From assembly GCF_947623445.1 (NCBI RefSeq), contig NC_135240.1:12152001-12216000 (forward strand): DNA of 64,000 nucleotides, read 5' to 3'. Below, piece after piece: positions 51,346 through 62,600 of this stretch. Made by a program: the position numbers and the translations under genes. The stretch comes from Clavelina lepadiformis (taxonomy: Eukaryota > Chordata > Ascidiacea > Aplousobranchia > Clavelinidae). The notes under the pieces are model-generated. The model was not told the origin of the DNA. It ran no database searches and was given only the letters and a program-made list of their open reading frames with translations. Positions within the stretch are counted from its first letter, which is position 1. Every line of letters starts with the position of its first letter.

Positions 51346-52364
51346 GCATCTTTCTTCCCGGTCTCCAGGTCTCCAAGTCTCCAGGTCTCCAGGTCTCCAG
51401 GTCTCCAGGTCTCCAGGTCTCCAGGTCTCCAGGTCTCCAGGTCTCCAGGTCTCCAGGTCTCCAGGTCTCCAGGTCTCCAGGTCTCCAGGTCTCCAGGTCT
51501 CCAGGTCTCCAGGTCTCCAGGTCTCCAGGTCTCCAGGTCTCCAGGTCTCCAGGTCTCCAGGTCTCCAGGTCTCCAGGTCTCCAGGTCTCCAGGTCTCCAG
51601 GTCTCCAGGTCTCCAGGTCTCCAGGTCTCCAGGTCTCCAGGTCTCCAGGTCTCCAGGTCTCCAGGTCTCCAGGTCTCCAGGTCTCCAGGTCTCCAGGTCT
51701 CCAGGTCTCCAGGTCTCCAGGTCTCCAGGTCTCCAGGTCTCCAGGTCTCCAGGTCTCCAGGTCTCCAGGTCTCCAGGTCTCCAGGTCTCCAGGTCTCCAG
51801 GTCTCCAGGTCTCCAGGTCTCCAGGTCTCCAGGTCTCCAGGTCTCCAGGTCTCCAGGTCTCCAGGTCTCCAGGTCTCCAGGTCTCCAGGTCTCTAGGTCT
51901 CCAGGTCTCCAGGAATTGATTGGAAAAAAAGATTGGAATGCGTTTGAGCAAAATGTTAACGACGCTTGCTTCTGCTAAGGGGTTAACATAATCATTTCCA
52001 AATTCGAACAATAAACAAACAATAAAGGAATATCTACCGGAACTTGCACAAAGACTTTAAGCTCGACATCCGGGACCCAAGCGGTGATGAGGAACCATCG
52101 TCGAGTTTAGGTCGTGCAAAGACGTTTTAGCCAAGTTTTAAATCGTCCGTACCATATACCATTTCATACATCAACTTAACTGTAGATGTATCGAGGAGGC
52201 GGCTATACGAGGTTATACCCTGGTTGTACTTATAGTTTACCATTTCACGGCAAAAGTATGTTGCTCAGATCGAAATTTATTTGTATCACTACGACGTCAT
52301 TATGACGGTTGGGGTCAACTGGCGTAGCCAAAAACGTTCACGTGAAAAAGTCAGTTTTTTACGG
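51346..52364. mobile_element. 1 kb insertion in GPCR copy 1 flanked by 22 bp direct repeats
   Basis: The 22 bp ACTCGAACTTTTTTATAATT plus TC occurs at 51324-51345 and again at 52365-52386. Copy 2 has one corresponding site (near 62911) and the flanks align on both sides. The insert contains the 8 bp minisatellite and about 450 bp of unique, non-coding sequence. Mechanism unknown: a transposon with unusually long target duplication, or repair-mediated insertion. Confidence 0.6.
51361..51912. repeat. 8 bp minisatellite (GGTCTCCA)n, about 69 units
   Basis: Nearly perfect head-to-tail GGTCTCCA units. Variant units are near the start (AGTCTCCA) and near the end (GGTCTCTA). Because 8 is not a multiple of 3, each frame reads a 24 bp, 8-residue period: SRSPGLQV on the plus strand and DLETWRPG on the minus strand. 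Neither is a plausible protein; these open frames are by-products of the array. Confidence 0.97.
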
Positions 52365-53430
52365 ACTCGAACTTTTTTATAATTTCACACTCCTATACTT
52401 TCATTCCAGTCACTGAAGGTATAAAAAGGTTCGGTATAAATATTACAATCTTCCCAATAAGACCATGTTTTGCCATCTTTGTCATACCACTGACCATTAA
52501 ATTGGCAGAACTGATAACCGCTCAAGTTATCTGAAAATGAAAAATTTTCGCATGCTTTTGTTTAATGTTATGCCAACAACTATAAGCATAGCAAGACAGA
52601 AAATATATTTCGCCACGAGAATCGACTCCTTCAAAGATTGGCTGATTAAATTGGATAAACCTTTTATCAATGCAGAAACTGACATTTAATTATGGTATTT
52701 ACAGTAGATTAAAAATGGAGAAAATTTACGTTACAGTATTATATTAAATTATAATATCAACGCAAAACCTAATTAAGGTACAAAGACAAAACATCATATC
52801 AATTACACTGCTTTTTATATGCAGTGCCTTGAGTTTAGATTGATATAATTTTTTTTAAAACTGCTAAACGTATGCAGGGTATTTTACTGTACTTCCACCT
52901 CTATGATCGTGTAGTATAATGCACATAGTAACAATACAAAATTGATTATTAATTATGCTCGTATACATTAAGTTTACATGCAGTTTAATTTCAAATTATA
53001 TGTTGTCTGAACTCATCAAATGAGAAGTGTTGTTTTCAGCAAGCACACGTAAAATGCTTGAGCAAATCATTATCAAAGTCAAGATTGCCAAAACCAATCG
53101 TGTAAAACATGCGTCATACAAAGCTGTCGAGCACGCGAAAAACGAAGTGGATTGAATGCGCAGAGTGCTAAATTATCGAAAGCAAGATGAATATTTTAGG
53201 TTAAAAGAAAGATAAATTACTATAATTGATCCGATAGCACTTTGACGTTGCACGACACAAACCTGAAAATAATTTCCAAACTTAAAATAAAAACACTAAT
53301 AGCTTTCGTATAGTTTTTCCTTTGGAAGGATTTTTGATGTAGTTAAGTTAATTTTTTATAAAGAAACTCATTTATGTGTTTTACTTGCTCCTGTTTTATG
53401 AAAAATAAAGTCAACTTCACAAGCATATTC

Positions 53431-53776
53431 TATGATTTTAAGTTGAAGCACGCAGTAAAATGTTTCGCGCCGCCAATGTTCGTTCTGTTTCGGGAAAACC
53501 TCTTTAAACACTTTGTTCAGAGACGTTTTGCAAAATGCGTTTGTGGCAGAAGAAAACGACCTAATTACCTAATTAATTGTTTACAAAAATATTATTGGAA
53601 ACATACACTTTTTTGGAACGATAGAATTATTAGATATTATGACCACAGTTTAAGTTGCTTTATTATCTAAATATTAGGAAAAGGGCTCACTTCCGCACTT
53701 TTCCCATATGGAATGACAGGCGTACAAAGAGCCTCCACTAAACTGTGTGCATGTCCATGAGGCCAATACATGAATC
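53431..53776. other. stretch without a supported gene
   Basis: Between the visible end of the duplication and the hAT element. The upstream exons of GPCR copy 1 may lie here or further right, but none was identified. Confidence 0.35.
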
Positions 53777-53784
53777 CATCAAAG

Positions 53785-54281
53785 CAGGGGTGGCCAAACT
53801 GCGGCTCTTTGAGCCTTTGATTGCGGCTCTTTAATGAATTAGCATTGTTGAATTAGACATGCATTTTCCCGGTCTAGAAGAGTTGTTTGATCAGATTATG
53901 AAACAATGCGTTCTATCACACGTAGTAACAATGGACTCATTGTTAGTAATAATGAAATTACACTCCAAAAAGTACATTATTGTACAGAAGTGTGCGAACT
54001 TGTACACTGTAGTTAAGTAAACTGTCAGATTGAATCTGTACGTCAGGGCTGACCTAGTTTTAAGTCTTGGTTACTGTTATACTAATAATTGCAACAAGAG
54101 TTAGTTGGTGAAGCCCAGGTGGAGACTCATAGTATCACCACACAGCACTAGTGGTTATCAATGGCTACACTTCGTTGTGAGTGAACAAATTCGTGTTTTT
54201 TATTGTGTTTGTGTTGTGGCTCTTTTAAAACTGGAATTTGTTATATGCGGCTCGAGCATGAAGCAGGTCTGGCCTCCCCTG
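53785..54281. mobile_element. hAT-type MITE, 497 bp, with perfect 8 bp target duplication
   Basis: Starts CAGGGGTGGCCAAACTGC and ends GCAGGTCTGGCCTCCCCTG, an imperfect inverted pair typical of hAT/Charlie-like elements. CATCAAAG occurs on both sides (53777-53784 and 54282-54289). No transposase is encoded. Confidence 0.9.
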
Positions 54282-54328
54282 CATCAAAGTTTCCCGGACA
54301 AAATGTACCTATTATAAGAACATATATA

Positions 54329-55312
54329 CAGTGCCGGCAAAAAGTTTAGAAACTTTTTGAAAAAAAAACTCAAAAAGCAGACTATTAATTTTTTTTAATT
54401 TTTTATTCAACGAACTTTACCAAAAAACGTATACCTTCAATATTCACCAAATAGCGTCAGCTGTACTAATATTTAGTATGATAATTTTGTTTTTGATGAC
54501 ATTTTGTATACGGCAAGGCATGAAATCTGAGAGGTTTTGCACACATTTTCGTCAATATCCTTGCACTAAATCTCCTTAATAATTTGTTTTAGTTCCTCTA
54601 AACTTCCTGGATTTGATCTAGAAACTTTCTGTTTTATTATGATCCACAAATTTTCAATCGGGTTCAAGTCAGGTGAATTTCCTGGCCATTTTAGCAAATC
54701 GACATCTTTGATCTGAAACCACTTCAAGACCGCCTTAGATTTATGGCATGGTGCAGAGTATTGTTGGAAGTTTGTGCATCTGTGAATGTTCATAAAAGCC
54801 GATAGATGAGCATCTAGGACACTGATGTAACGAGTTCCGTTCATCGTTTGACCTTTAGGTAGGAAATATGTGCTCCCTCAGCCTTGGCTGGAAAAGCACT
54901 CCCAAACCTTGACAAACGTAGGGTGCTTGACAGTTGCTTGGATGTACCGAGAATTCACCAGTGAGGAGCCAAAAGGTATTCGATTGAAAATTTGTGGACC
55001 ATAATCAAACAGAAAGTTTCTGGATCAAATCCAGGAAGTTTATGGGAACTAAACAAATTATTAAGGAGATTTGGTGCAAGGATATTGACGAAAATGCGTG
55101 CAAAAACCTCTCAGATTTCATGCCTTGCCGTATACAAAATGTTATTAAAAACAAAGGTAACCATATTAAATATTAGTACAGATGACGCTATTTGGTGAAT
55201 ATTGAAAGTATATGATGTATGGTAAAGTTTCTTGAATAAACAATTGAAAAAAATTTAATAGACTGTTTTTTGAGTTTTTTTCAAAAAGTTTCTAAACTTT
55301 TTGCCGGCACTG
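54329..55312. mobile_element. palindromic Tc1/mariner derivative, 984 bp
   Basis: Arms 54329-54660 and 54981-55312 (332 bp each) are reverse complements. The outermost bases are CAGTGCCGGCAAAAAGTTTA, flanked by TA on both sides (54327-54328 and 55313-55314), the Tc1/mariner target. Each arm carries the 3' end of a Tc1-type transposase; the centre carries a further piece, so the element is one end of a Tc1 duplicated in inverted orientation. Confidence 0.9.
54566..54844 (-). pseudogene. Tc1-type transposase C-terminal fragment
   Basis: The minus strand reads MNGTRYISVLDAHLSAF, then QQYSAPCHKSKAVLKWF, then WPGNSPDLNPIENLW, in the order of the Tc1 DDE catalytic core. The second catalytic aspartate, expected in QQDNAPCH, is replaced (QQYSAPCH). 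The DNA-binding domain and the first aspartate region are absent. It cannot be active. A second copy of the terminal part is in the opposite arm at about 54985-55170 on the plus strand. Confidence 0.88.
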
Positions 55313-55314
55313 TA

Positions 55315-58300
55315 TGTCGCATATAATTTGTAAAAATGAAAATCAAGCTAAGCTTAAACAACATGCTTCAGTTAAATTTCATTAAACTTTAGTCTGGAAT
55401 GAGATTCACAAATTTAACCGTTTTCTTGAAACTTGAATTTGGTTTCGTTCAACATATCTTCGCATCTTTGTTCGAATAGAGCAGAAAGGTACATGAGCCC
55501 TTGGGTTGTAATCTTACTGAAATTTCTGTCTCGAATCTGTATAGTAAACAAGACAAGGAAATAGTTATAAAAACCTTGAATCATTCATAAATACATAACT
55601 AAAAACGTGTTATAGAACCTGCTTATTGGTGTTTGACGCCAGCCGGACGGCTAAATCCAGACTTGAGAAAAATACTGTGAACGGTCGACGGGATTCCTTC
55701 CAAATGTCCAATGTACTTATGTAAGGTTTGAAAATAATCTAAGAACAGTGATCATTAAGTCTTTTACAAAGTTTAGATATTGCTCATAAAAGGGTAATAC
55801 TTTATCGTATATTTGATCTTGTTATCTTTATTGGATTCAACGGGGCGCCAGGGTTCTTCATATTCAAGTCATGTTTAAGAAGTTCGAGTTAACTAGACTA
55901 AACCCATGCTGGATCAATGAAAACTACATTTGAAAATTTTTTCGAAAATTTTAACTTTGACCCTGCTCATAAGCCCTAAAGTTTTCACTTAAAAAATTGT
56001 TGTGTAACATCTAAAGCATTTTTATTCAATATTCTTCCAAATTAAACATCAGTAAACATTTTTAAAAGCAATTTTTTCTCGTAATTTGTTATAAAAGCAG
56101 GATAGTACTTTTAAAAAATTGCACATTTTAACTTAAATCTAATATGCCAGATTTTGAATTTTATTCATCACAAGCGCATATTTCTGAAACCCAATTTGTT
56201 TCTTTCATAATAGTGAATAATTCTATATGCAGCACACGATGACCGCAAAAACACAGGGTTATAAAAAATAATTACAAAGATTTCGCCACAAACCTAACCT
56301 GACAACACAATATAGTATATTAATACATTTTTAGGGAATACATGTGCAGAATCTATTGGATCAGATTTATGTTTCGTTTTATTGCCTAGGTCTGATGCAT
56401 GAATGGGTAGGCAAAATAGTGGCAGAATGAAGTTCTTTCATATCAGTCCGTTTAGTCTAGGTAATCTTTTGTTTGCTTGGTGAAAGTTGTGATCGATGCT
56501 GTAGAAAGAGAAATGAAGCTAATGACAGTTGCAAAGTTTTCCAAAACAGAATTGACGTCACCATTCCCACTCTAAAATACTAGGGATGGGCCAATACGAA
56601 CCCAAACCAGAATAACTTCGCCGAATATCGCCTTTGTGGAAAATTCGGGGGAACACAAATACTAGCAATGGCAAACTCGAATACAATAATACTTACAAAT
56701 TTCTCGACTTTGCTAAAAAATAACGATATACTCTATTTTCCTGGGTAATCTAAATTAGAGTCAACAGTTCTTATAAAAGACAATTTGCTTAAGACTTTTG
56801 CTTTTCAAATCGGCTTTACAACAGAAGAGTGCTTTACGATAGGTGGGCCAGTCCTACTGGTGCTTCACAAACTCTTTCAAGTCGCTAAAAAGTACAACAT
56901 GTCACAGCACAAAAATCATGTATAACTACTTACGCACATTGAGCATTGTTGCGTCGCATTTTAGGTTGATCAGTACAGGATGTATGAGTGAGTTTAATGA
57001 AATCAGCACGAACACGAAAAGCAAGAAAAGGAGAGATATAAATGCCTCCAATGCTCCTATCCGAAGGAAGCCAAACAAGCTAGCACTTCATTCATTCGCT
57101 TTGTCCGGAGGACGTCAACATGGGAACCGCATTTCCATATTGTGTTGACATTACAATGCGGCCTATGATAAATATTATTTTCAGGTTTAATGCATGTATA
57201 CAGTAGTTCTATCGTGAAGCATATGGCAGTGCAGTAATAACTGGAAGAACAGATGTCAAACAGGCAAAATTGTTTACATTTCTATTGATTTTAACATCTT
57301 CACGTCTAAGTCAAGACAGCGACAAGGAGAGATTTTTCACATTTCATTTTTTTGTAATTTTGCCGCAGTATCTAGGCTATTATAAGTTAGTCTTAATGGG
57401 TCTCCTTGAAAATAGTCAGTAACTTTGGGGCTGCAAAATAAGAGATTGGGAAGCACTGCCCTGGAGGTTTGTGATAAATTATTATATTATGTGGTATTCA
57501 AAGCTAAAGCTATTAATCTCCTTCATCGAAGAATAAAAGACTAAACATCGGACGTATTATTTAAGCATTTAAAATAGGTGCAGTATATTATATATATTAT
57601 TTGTATATGTATAATTATGAATCATTCAGCAACTGAGATTTCATCATCATATATATTTATTTCGTCTAAAGTTATTAATGTACAATAAAATATTTCTGCA
57701 CAAAGAGACTTATTTATTTATTATTTAGGAAAACTTTCGAAAATCCTGTAGTTTTAGTTTTGTATTTTACGTTGACTATGTATAATCTACATTGGTTACA
57801 TTAGTTTGATTCTGACACAAACAGCAGTACCAGTATAGCTATTCTTAATTATGGTTATACATTTGCCAGTCATTACAGATATAATTTACAGCTATCATTT
57901 AGGTTTATTCAGCTTAATTGGTCTTTCTTTCCAAGCCATGTACTTTTCTATTTCGTTTTCCGAGAAATTTTCCACGCTTTCAGCATTTATTAATCTAATG
58001 CCTCTTGAAATTTTTCAAAGCTGGAAATTTGTAATTTTGCTTGAACGCATCGTATGACCAAAGCGAATTTTCGAAGAAATTCGTGTTCTTTTTACACCAT
58101 CTATAAAAACCGCATTGCTGCCTGCACCCTTTGCTACATTTTCTGAGAATGTTGCTTGAGCGTGGCAAGTCAAAGAAATAAAGAAAAACCCGACCTGGAC
58201 GTAAAGTTTGGCGTTTTGCACAAGGTGTGCTTTCCACAACATTAGTATCATGCAACGAACCAAAAGCCAAAGAATGTTATTTTAACTCCTAAAAACCTGG

Positions 58301-59090
58301 TTGTTTTACGACGTGTAGTTTTCGAGTAATGCAGGATAACCAGGGGTACGTCGCTGCAATACATTTGGTATTTCATTTAAATGCGAGAAATGTAGCCAAT
58401 GCACTACAATTTGATTTTAAGAAAACCTGTTATACGACTATACACTAGCTTTATGTCTGGAAAGGCTACATCATAAAGACAAAGCCAGGAAACAAATCAA
58501 GCAAGATTTGAACATGTGTTACCGAAATACGTTCCAAACTATTAGTTCAATCAATTTCATTCAAATATCAATGGATTTGATTCTATTTCTGCTACACTTT
58601 GTCTCATTCCTACATTGACTTTGTTGTTGCTTTGGTTTTTCGATGTTTATAGAGATTTGTTTTTGTGCACTCGGTTGGTATTATATAGCCTAGCCCTAAA
58701 GTACATCAACCAAAATTGGTTGGCAAAGTGATTATGTGAAAGTTGGTTGCATATGATTGAGTATGTTATGTTTTTTAAAAAAAGGAGACAATTTGACAAA
58801 TAGTTTTCTCCAAACGAATAAGCTTAACGAACATAATACAAAGTGGAGTGGACAGTTTTCTTTTTTTAGTTATAAATATTTGTGTTTTTGTGACGTCTTT
58901 CTTGATGTAAATAATTCTTAACGTGCTGATTTACATTTCTTCTTGTAATTATTCTTCATTTACAACCGAGTTTATTTGTGTTTATACAAGGCATATATTT
59001 AGATTACATTTACGTCAAACAAACAAATCACCAATATCCATGTCTATATTGAAACGTCACAGCATAAAACGAAACAGCAAACAGCTTGAG
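55315..59090. other. gene-poor stretch between the GPCR copies
   Basis: No gene is supported. Around 57900-58270 on the minus strand, partly coding-like frames occur in different phases, including a cysteine-rich CSKGCRQQCGFYRWCKK, with stops between them. They may be a decayed gene or 5' exons of GPCR copy 1, but splice sites do not join them cleanly. A hAT-like start, TAGGGATGGGCCAATACG, is at about 56580 without a convincing partner. Confidence 0.35.
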
Positions 59091-59244
59091 CATAAATTAT
59101 TTAAGTTATGTCAACATGCAGCACACTTCAGAAAATTATAATTTTGTTACAGAATTTCAGCTTATAAACTAACCATTTCCAGGACACCTAACACCAGCAG
59201 TATCTCTCTTAAACTGGAACTTTTGAGTCAACTTCAACAATAAC

Positions 59245-59670
59245 AAATAACCTATACAAAGAGCAGTGTCATAAACAAGTTATCAAATTCGAGTCGCAAG
59301 TCAAGTCCGTATAAATCGATATAAATGACTCGAGTCAAGTCAAGTCATTTGATAAATAAGACTCCAGTCAACCGATATTCGAAAGCAAAAATACCATTTC
59401 TGCCAAACAAAAACGTTTAGGTCTATTACAAAATATGCTCCACTTGATTAATTACGCCGTATACGCGTTCGTAGACAAATAAATTCAGTTTATATTACAA
59501 TGTAATGTGTTTGGACCAATGAATAAAGATTCGTTTTACCTTAATGCCCAAACAAAATCAAAGAGAACCGACTCGAGTCAATTCAAGTAAATTATGTGGC
59601 CAACTTTCTTATAAAGGCAATCGAGACAAGTCATGTCTTTGGAAAAAGTGTCTCGAGTCATTATGACTCT
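59245..59670. repeat. GACTCGAGTCA-rich insertion 3' of GPCR copy 2
   Basis: About 430 bp absent from the aligned position in copy 1 (near 48850). It is dense in ACTCGAGTCAAGTCAAGTCA-type words and their complements, GACTCGAGTCA being itself palindromic. It resembles the direct and inverted GTCAAGTC repeats of some non-autonomous elements. Exact ends and target duplication were not resolved. Confidence 0.5.
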
Positions 59671-59690
59671 GAGCAGGAGTAGGACCCTTG

Positions 59691-62600
59691 TTACAAAAGC
59701 GGTTTTGTCGAAATGGAAAAGTTTAAATTACGTCCTTTGCTCTCAATATTGGACTGCTTGATAAAGCCTTCAGCCAGGTATTGACAATGATCCGACTTCG
59801 GCGATATTTTCCCAAGAAAAGTACGAGGTGGACTGTCGCTTGTTAGTGATGTAGACATCCGGGTAAAACAGCTTCGAGTTAACGAGCAAGTTTTAAAAGC
59901 AGAGGCAGCAAACGTCAGGTTTTTTGTTCTCCAAAATTTTTTCACTTCGGTTTGTACTTCACTGTTTCGAAAGCAGTAAAGTATCGCCGTAAACGCACCC
60001 TGCCGAGAAGTGACAATATTGTTAAGCATTCAATCCAAATATTAGCAACAAAGACAAAACCTAGACATATATGCAATGTTTGTAAAGTACCGTATCTACT
60101 GAGAAATTATACGAGTATACTCGTAAAAATACAACTATAGATACTAGCCTGAAAAGAAATGCAAACAAGCTCCAAACTTTTAACATCTTTAATATTAGAA
60201 CCAAGACTTGCTAATGTAACCGATAGAAAGAAAAACACTGTGTGCTGCGTTCCAAGCAGAGTAACCAGTGCCAGTGTAGATAAGGCAAGTCTAACAATCT
60301 TATCTTTCTTTTGCATGGTTTTAGCCCGCAACTTCGAGCAAATGATTCGCATAAAGTTGATGAAGAGAATAAAGTTTATCTGCAAGTAAGACTTAAGCAA
60401 TGTAACCGGAATTTTACTGAAAGCTGTAGGCTAACATAGATTTGAAAACTACTTTACATACCATGATAGATAAAATTATTGGGATCTGAACCACTAAGGC
60501 AAACTGTTCCGGCTGTGAGTAAATTGTCCAACAGGGATCTTCAACTGCAATTACTAAAACGAACCACACACCAACCAACAACATAGGTCCAACTGACAAC
60601 AAAAACTCTATGTAAATACTCTGTCACAAACTATCACTGAAACACTGTTATTGTTATGTACCGTATATATGGGTGTCATCACTTGACATAATAGACAATA
60701 ATTACGGGGCCGGCCTTAGCCCAATGAGAGCAATGCGACTGCGTTGGTCTTTTTGAGGTCGCAAGCTACTTAGTGCTAAAAGGAAAATAAAAATATAAAG
60801 TATGTTTGGCAAATCACAGTGTTATTTCTCAATTTGTTTTCGAAAGACACTGTTTAGATGAAAATAAATCACAAAGCAAAGCTTTAATGGGAGCAGTTTA
60901 TTATAACGACGTATAATCAAATATCGAAATAAATATTCAACATTCAATCAAATATTCAAAATCAGCAAAGAGCCCCGCCATCGTATCTTGCATTGGGCCA
61001 AGCGCTTGCTCAGGCCAGCTCCGACAAATTAGTAATTACTTGGTTTAGTTATATCTATCGATATATTTACCCCAACCAAAAAGAACAAAGGCTATTAGTT
61101 TTTCCACGGTTTCGTCCTTTGTTTTAGCAAGATTTATATACCATTGCAAGTAAACGCCTTCAATCAATAACCAAAAATAATTTGCTGTCATGGCATAATA
61201 CAAAACAGCCATGATGGTAACATATTTGATTGGGAGAGGGCAAGTAGCCTAAAATATAAGTAAATTTGAATTAATCAGATGTCAGAAAGACTCAGTAAAA
61301 CCTACTCAGTAAAACTCGACAGCATGAAAGAAAATGTTGTTACGGAAAACGAACGCATGACGATAGAAGTTATAGCTCCGTGCAGCTTAACCCTAGAATG
61401 GCCATACGGGTCCATTGGACCCGATCAGCAACTATGAATGTTGTTGAGTTTTGCTTGTAGGGTTTGGTGGGCCTAGGCTCCTTATACTCCTAGAGATGTT
61501 AAAACTAGTCTGATTGTTTAACCTGAAATTTTTTCAATTACTTAGAAAAATGAGAATATAGCTTCTCTAACCATCCGGGTCCAACAGATACGTTTACAAA
61601 TTTCCTATTCAAACTTGATCAGTTTTCGGTTTAAAGCTGAAAAATTTGCCATGGTATGCTAGCCATTGTATTGGTAAGCGTATATTACATCATAATTTCT
61701 ACCTTGGTCTTTGCGTCGGCCAATAGTAGTTTGACATTCTTAGCCTATTCGTAAACATTAGCGACTTGTTTAGCCTATGCAGTTTTTTTATACGAAATCT
61801 GTGCCTAGTATTTTACATCTTTTAACCCTAGTCTTCAGTCACCGCATGGTCTTACCCTCATCGTTTTGCAGCGCAGTTCTGTGTAGTAACCTTGCTCTAC
61901 CAGTATCCCAGCCTGTATCCCCAACATTTCAACTTTGTAAACTAAGCAATTGCGTGTTCAGCAAGCATGCCACACTACGGGTCCATTGGACCCGTACCGT
62001 AAGAGACTCTATAAAAATTTTCCGGCCATTCTAGGGTTAATCAGACAAATCAGATTATTCTTTATAAAAGATTCGTTCCTACCACACGAGTTCGAATGTT
62101 GCCAAATGTGTCGCAATATTGATCGAAGTTCTTTTTGAGAGTAATCATGTTTTCCGGGAAGGTGTCGTTGTCGTTGTAAGATAAGGTGTCGTTGTCGTTG
62201 TGAGATAAGGTGTCGTTGTTGTCGTTATACAAACCTATTTCTAGCGTCACAATGTTCACCACATAGCGAAGTATAAACGAAAGCATTAGACAGATGTGGA
62301 TATAGTTGCGAATGCAGCGAAGTTTCCTGTATATTTGAAAGAAATCTCTCAAAGTTACACAAAAACCTAAAAATTCCTGTTAACATGCGACAAAGTAAAT
62401 CACAGACATTTTATTCCAATGTAGTCAAACTTTAGTTTATTTCAGCATTTTGTAGCAATAAATTTGAGTTCTTTGTGGAAATGACTTACTTAAAGTATGA
62501 AAAGATGAATAAAGCAATCACCAGGAATAGCAGTGAAACCGTAAGTCCAACATTTTGTAGTACTTCACACACCTTTTGGAAACCATCCTGCAGTAAATAT

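Larger units (their letters stand above)
48875..52530 (-). pseudogene. class B (secretin-family) GPCR, copy 1, probably a pseudogene
   Basis: Exon remnants, 5' to 3': hormone-receptor-domain exon 52399-52530 (GYQFCQFNGQWYDKDGKTW), TM1 50907-51004, TM2 50537-50744 (RNYIHICLMLSFMLR), TM3-4 50219-50406, TM4-5 49611-49741, TM6-7 49299-49529, tail 48875-49189. Against copy 2 it has a 4 bp TTAA insertion at 50298-50301 in the TM3/loop exon and a 7 bp insertion at 49164-49170 in the tail exon, each shifting the frame. The donor of the first exon is altered so that the nearest GT gives the wrong phase. The TM1, TM2, TM4-5 and TM6-7 exons stay open. Decay therefore looks recent. A sequencing error could explain one indel but hardly all three. 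Confidence 0.8.
48690..53430. repeat. segmental duplication, copy 1 (GPCR locus)
   Basis: Similar to 59090-64000 in the same orientation, exons and introns alike, at an offset near 10.85 kb before local insertions. Homologous anchors run from GACACCTAACACCAGCAG near 48800 to AAGTCAACTTCAC near 53415. The left limit is approximate. The right limit cannot be fixed because copy 2 leaves the window. Confidence 0.85.

Noticed and set aside
51283..51978. 231-codon plus-strand and 229-codon minus-strand open frames
   Set aside because: Both are created by the 8 bp minisatellite (repeating SRSPGLQV and DLETWRPG) with no flanking coding evidence.
61777..62034. 85-codon frame inside the piggyBac MITE as a transposase remnant
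   Set aside because: No DDD-type or zinc-finger motif; it runs into the terminal inverted repeat.
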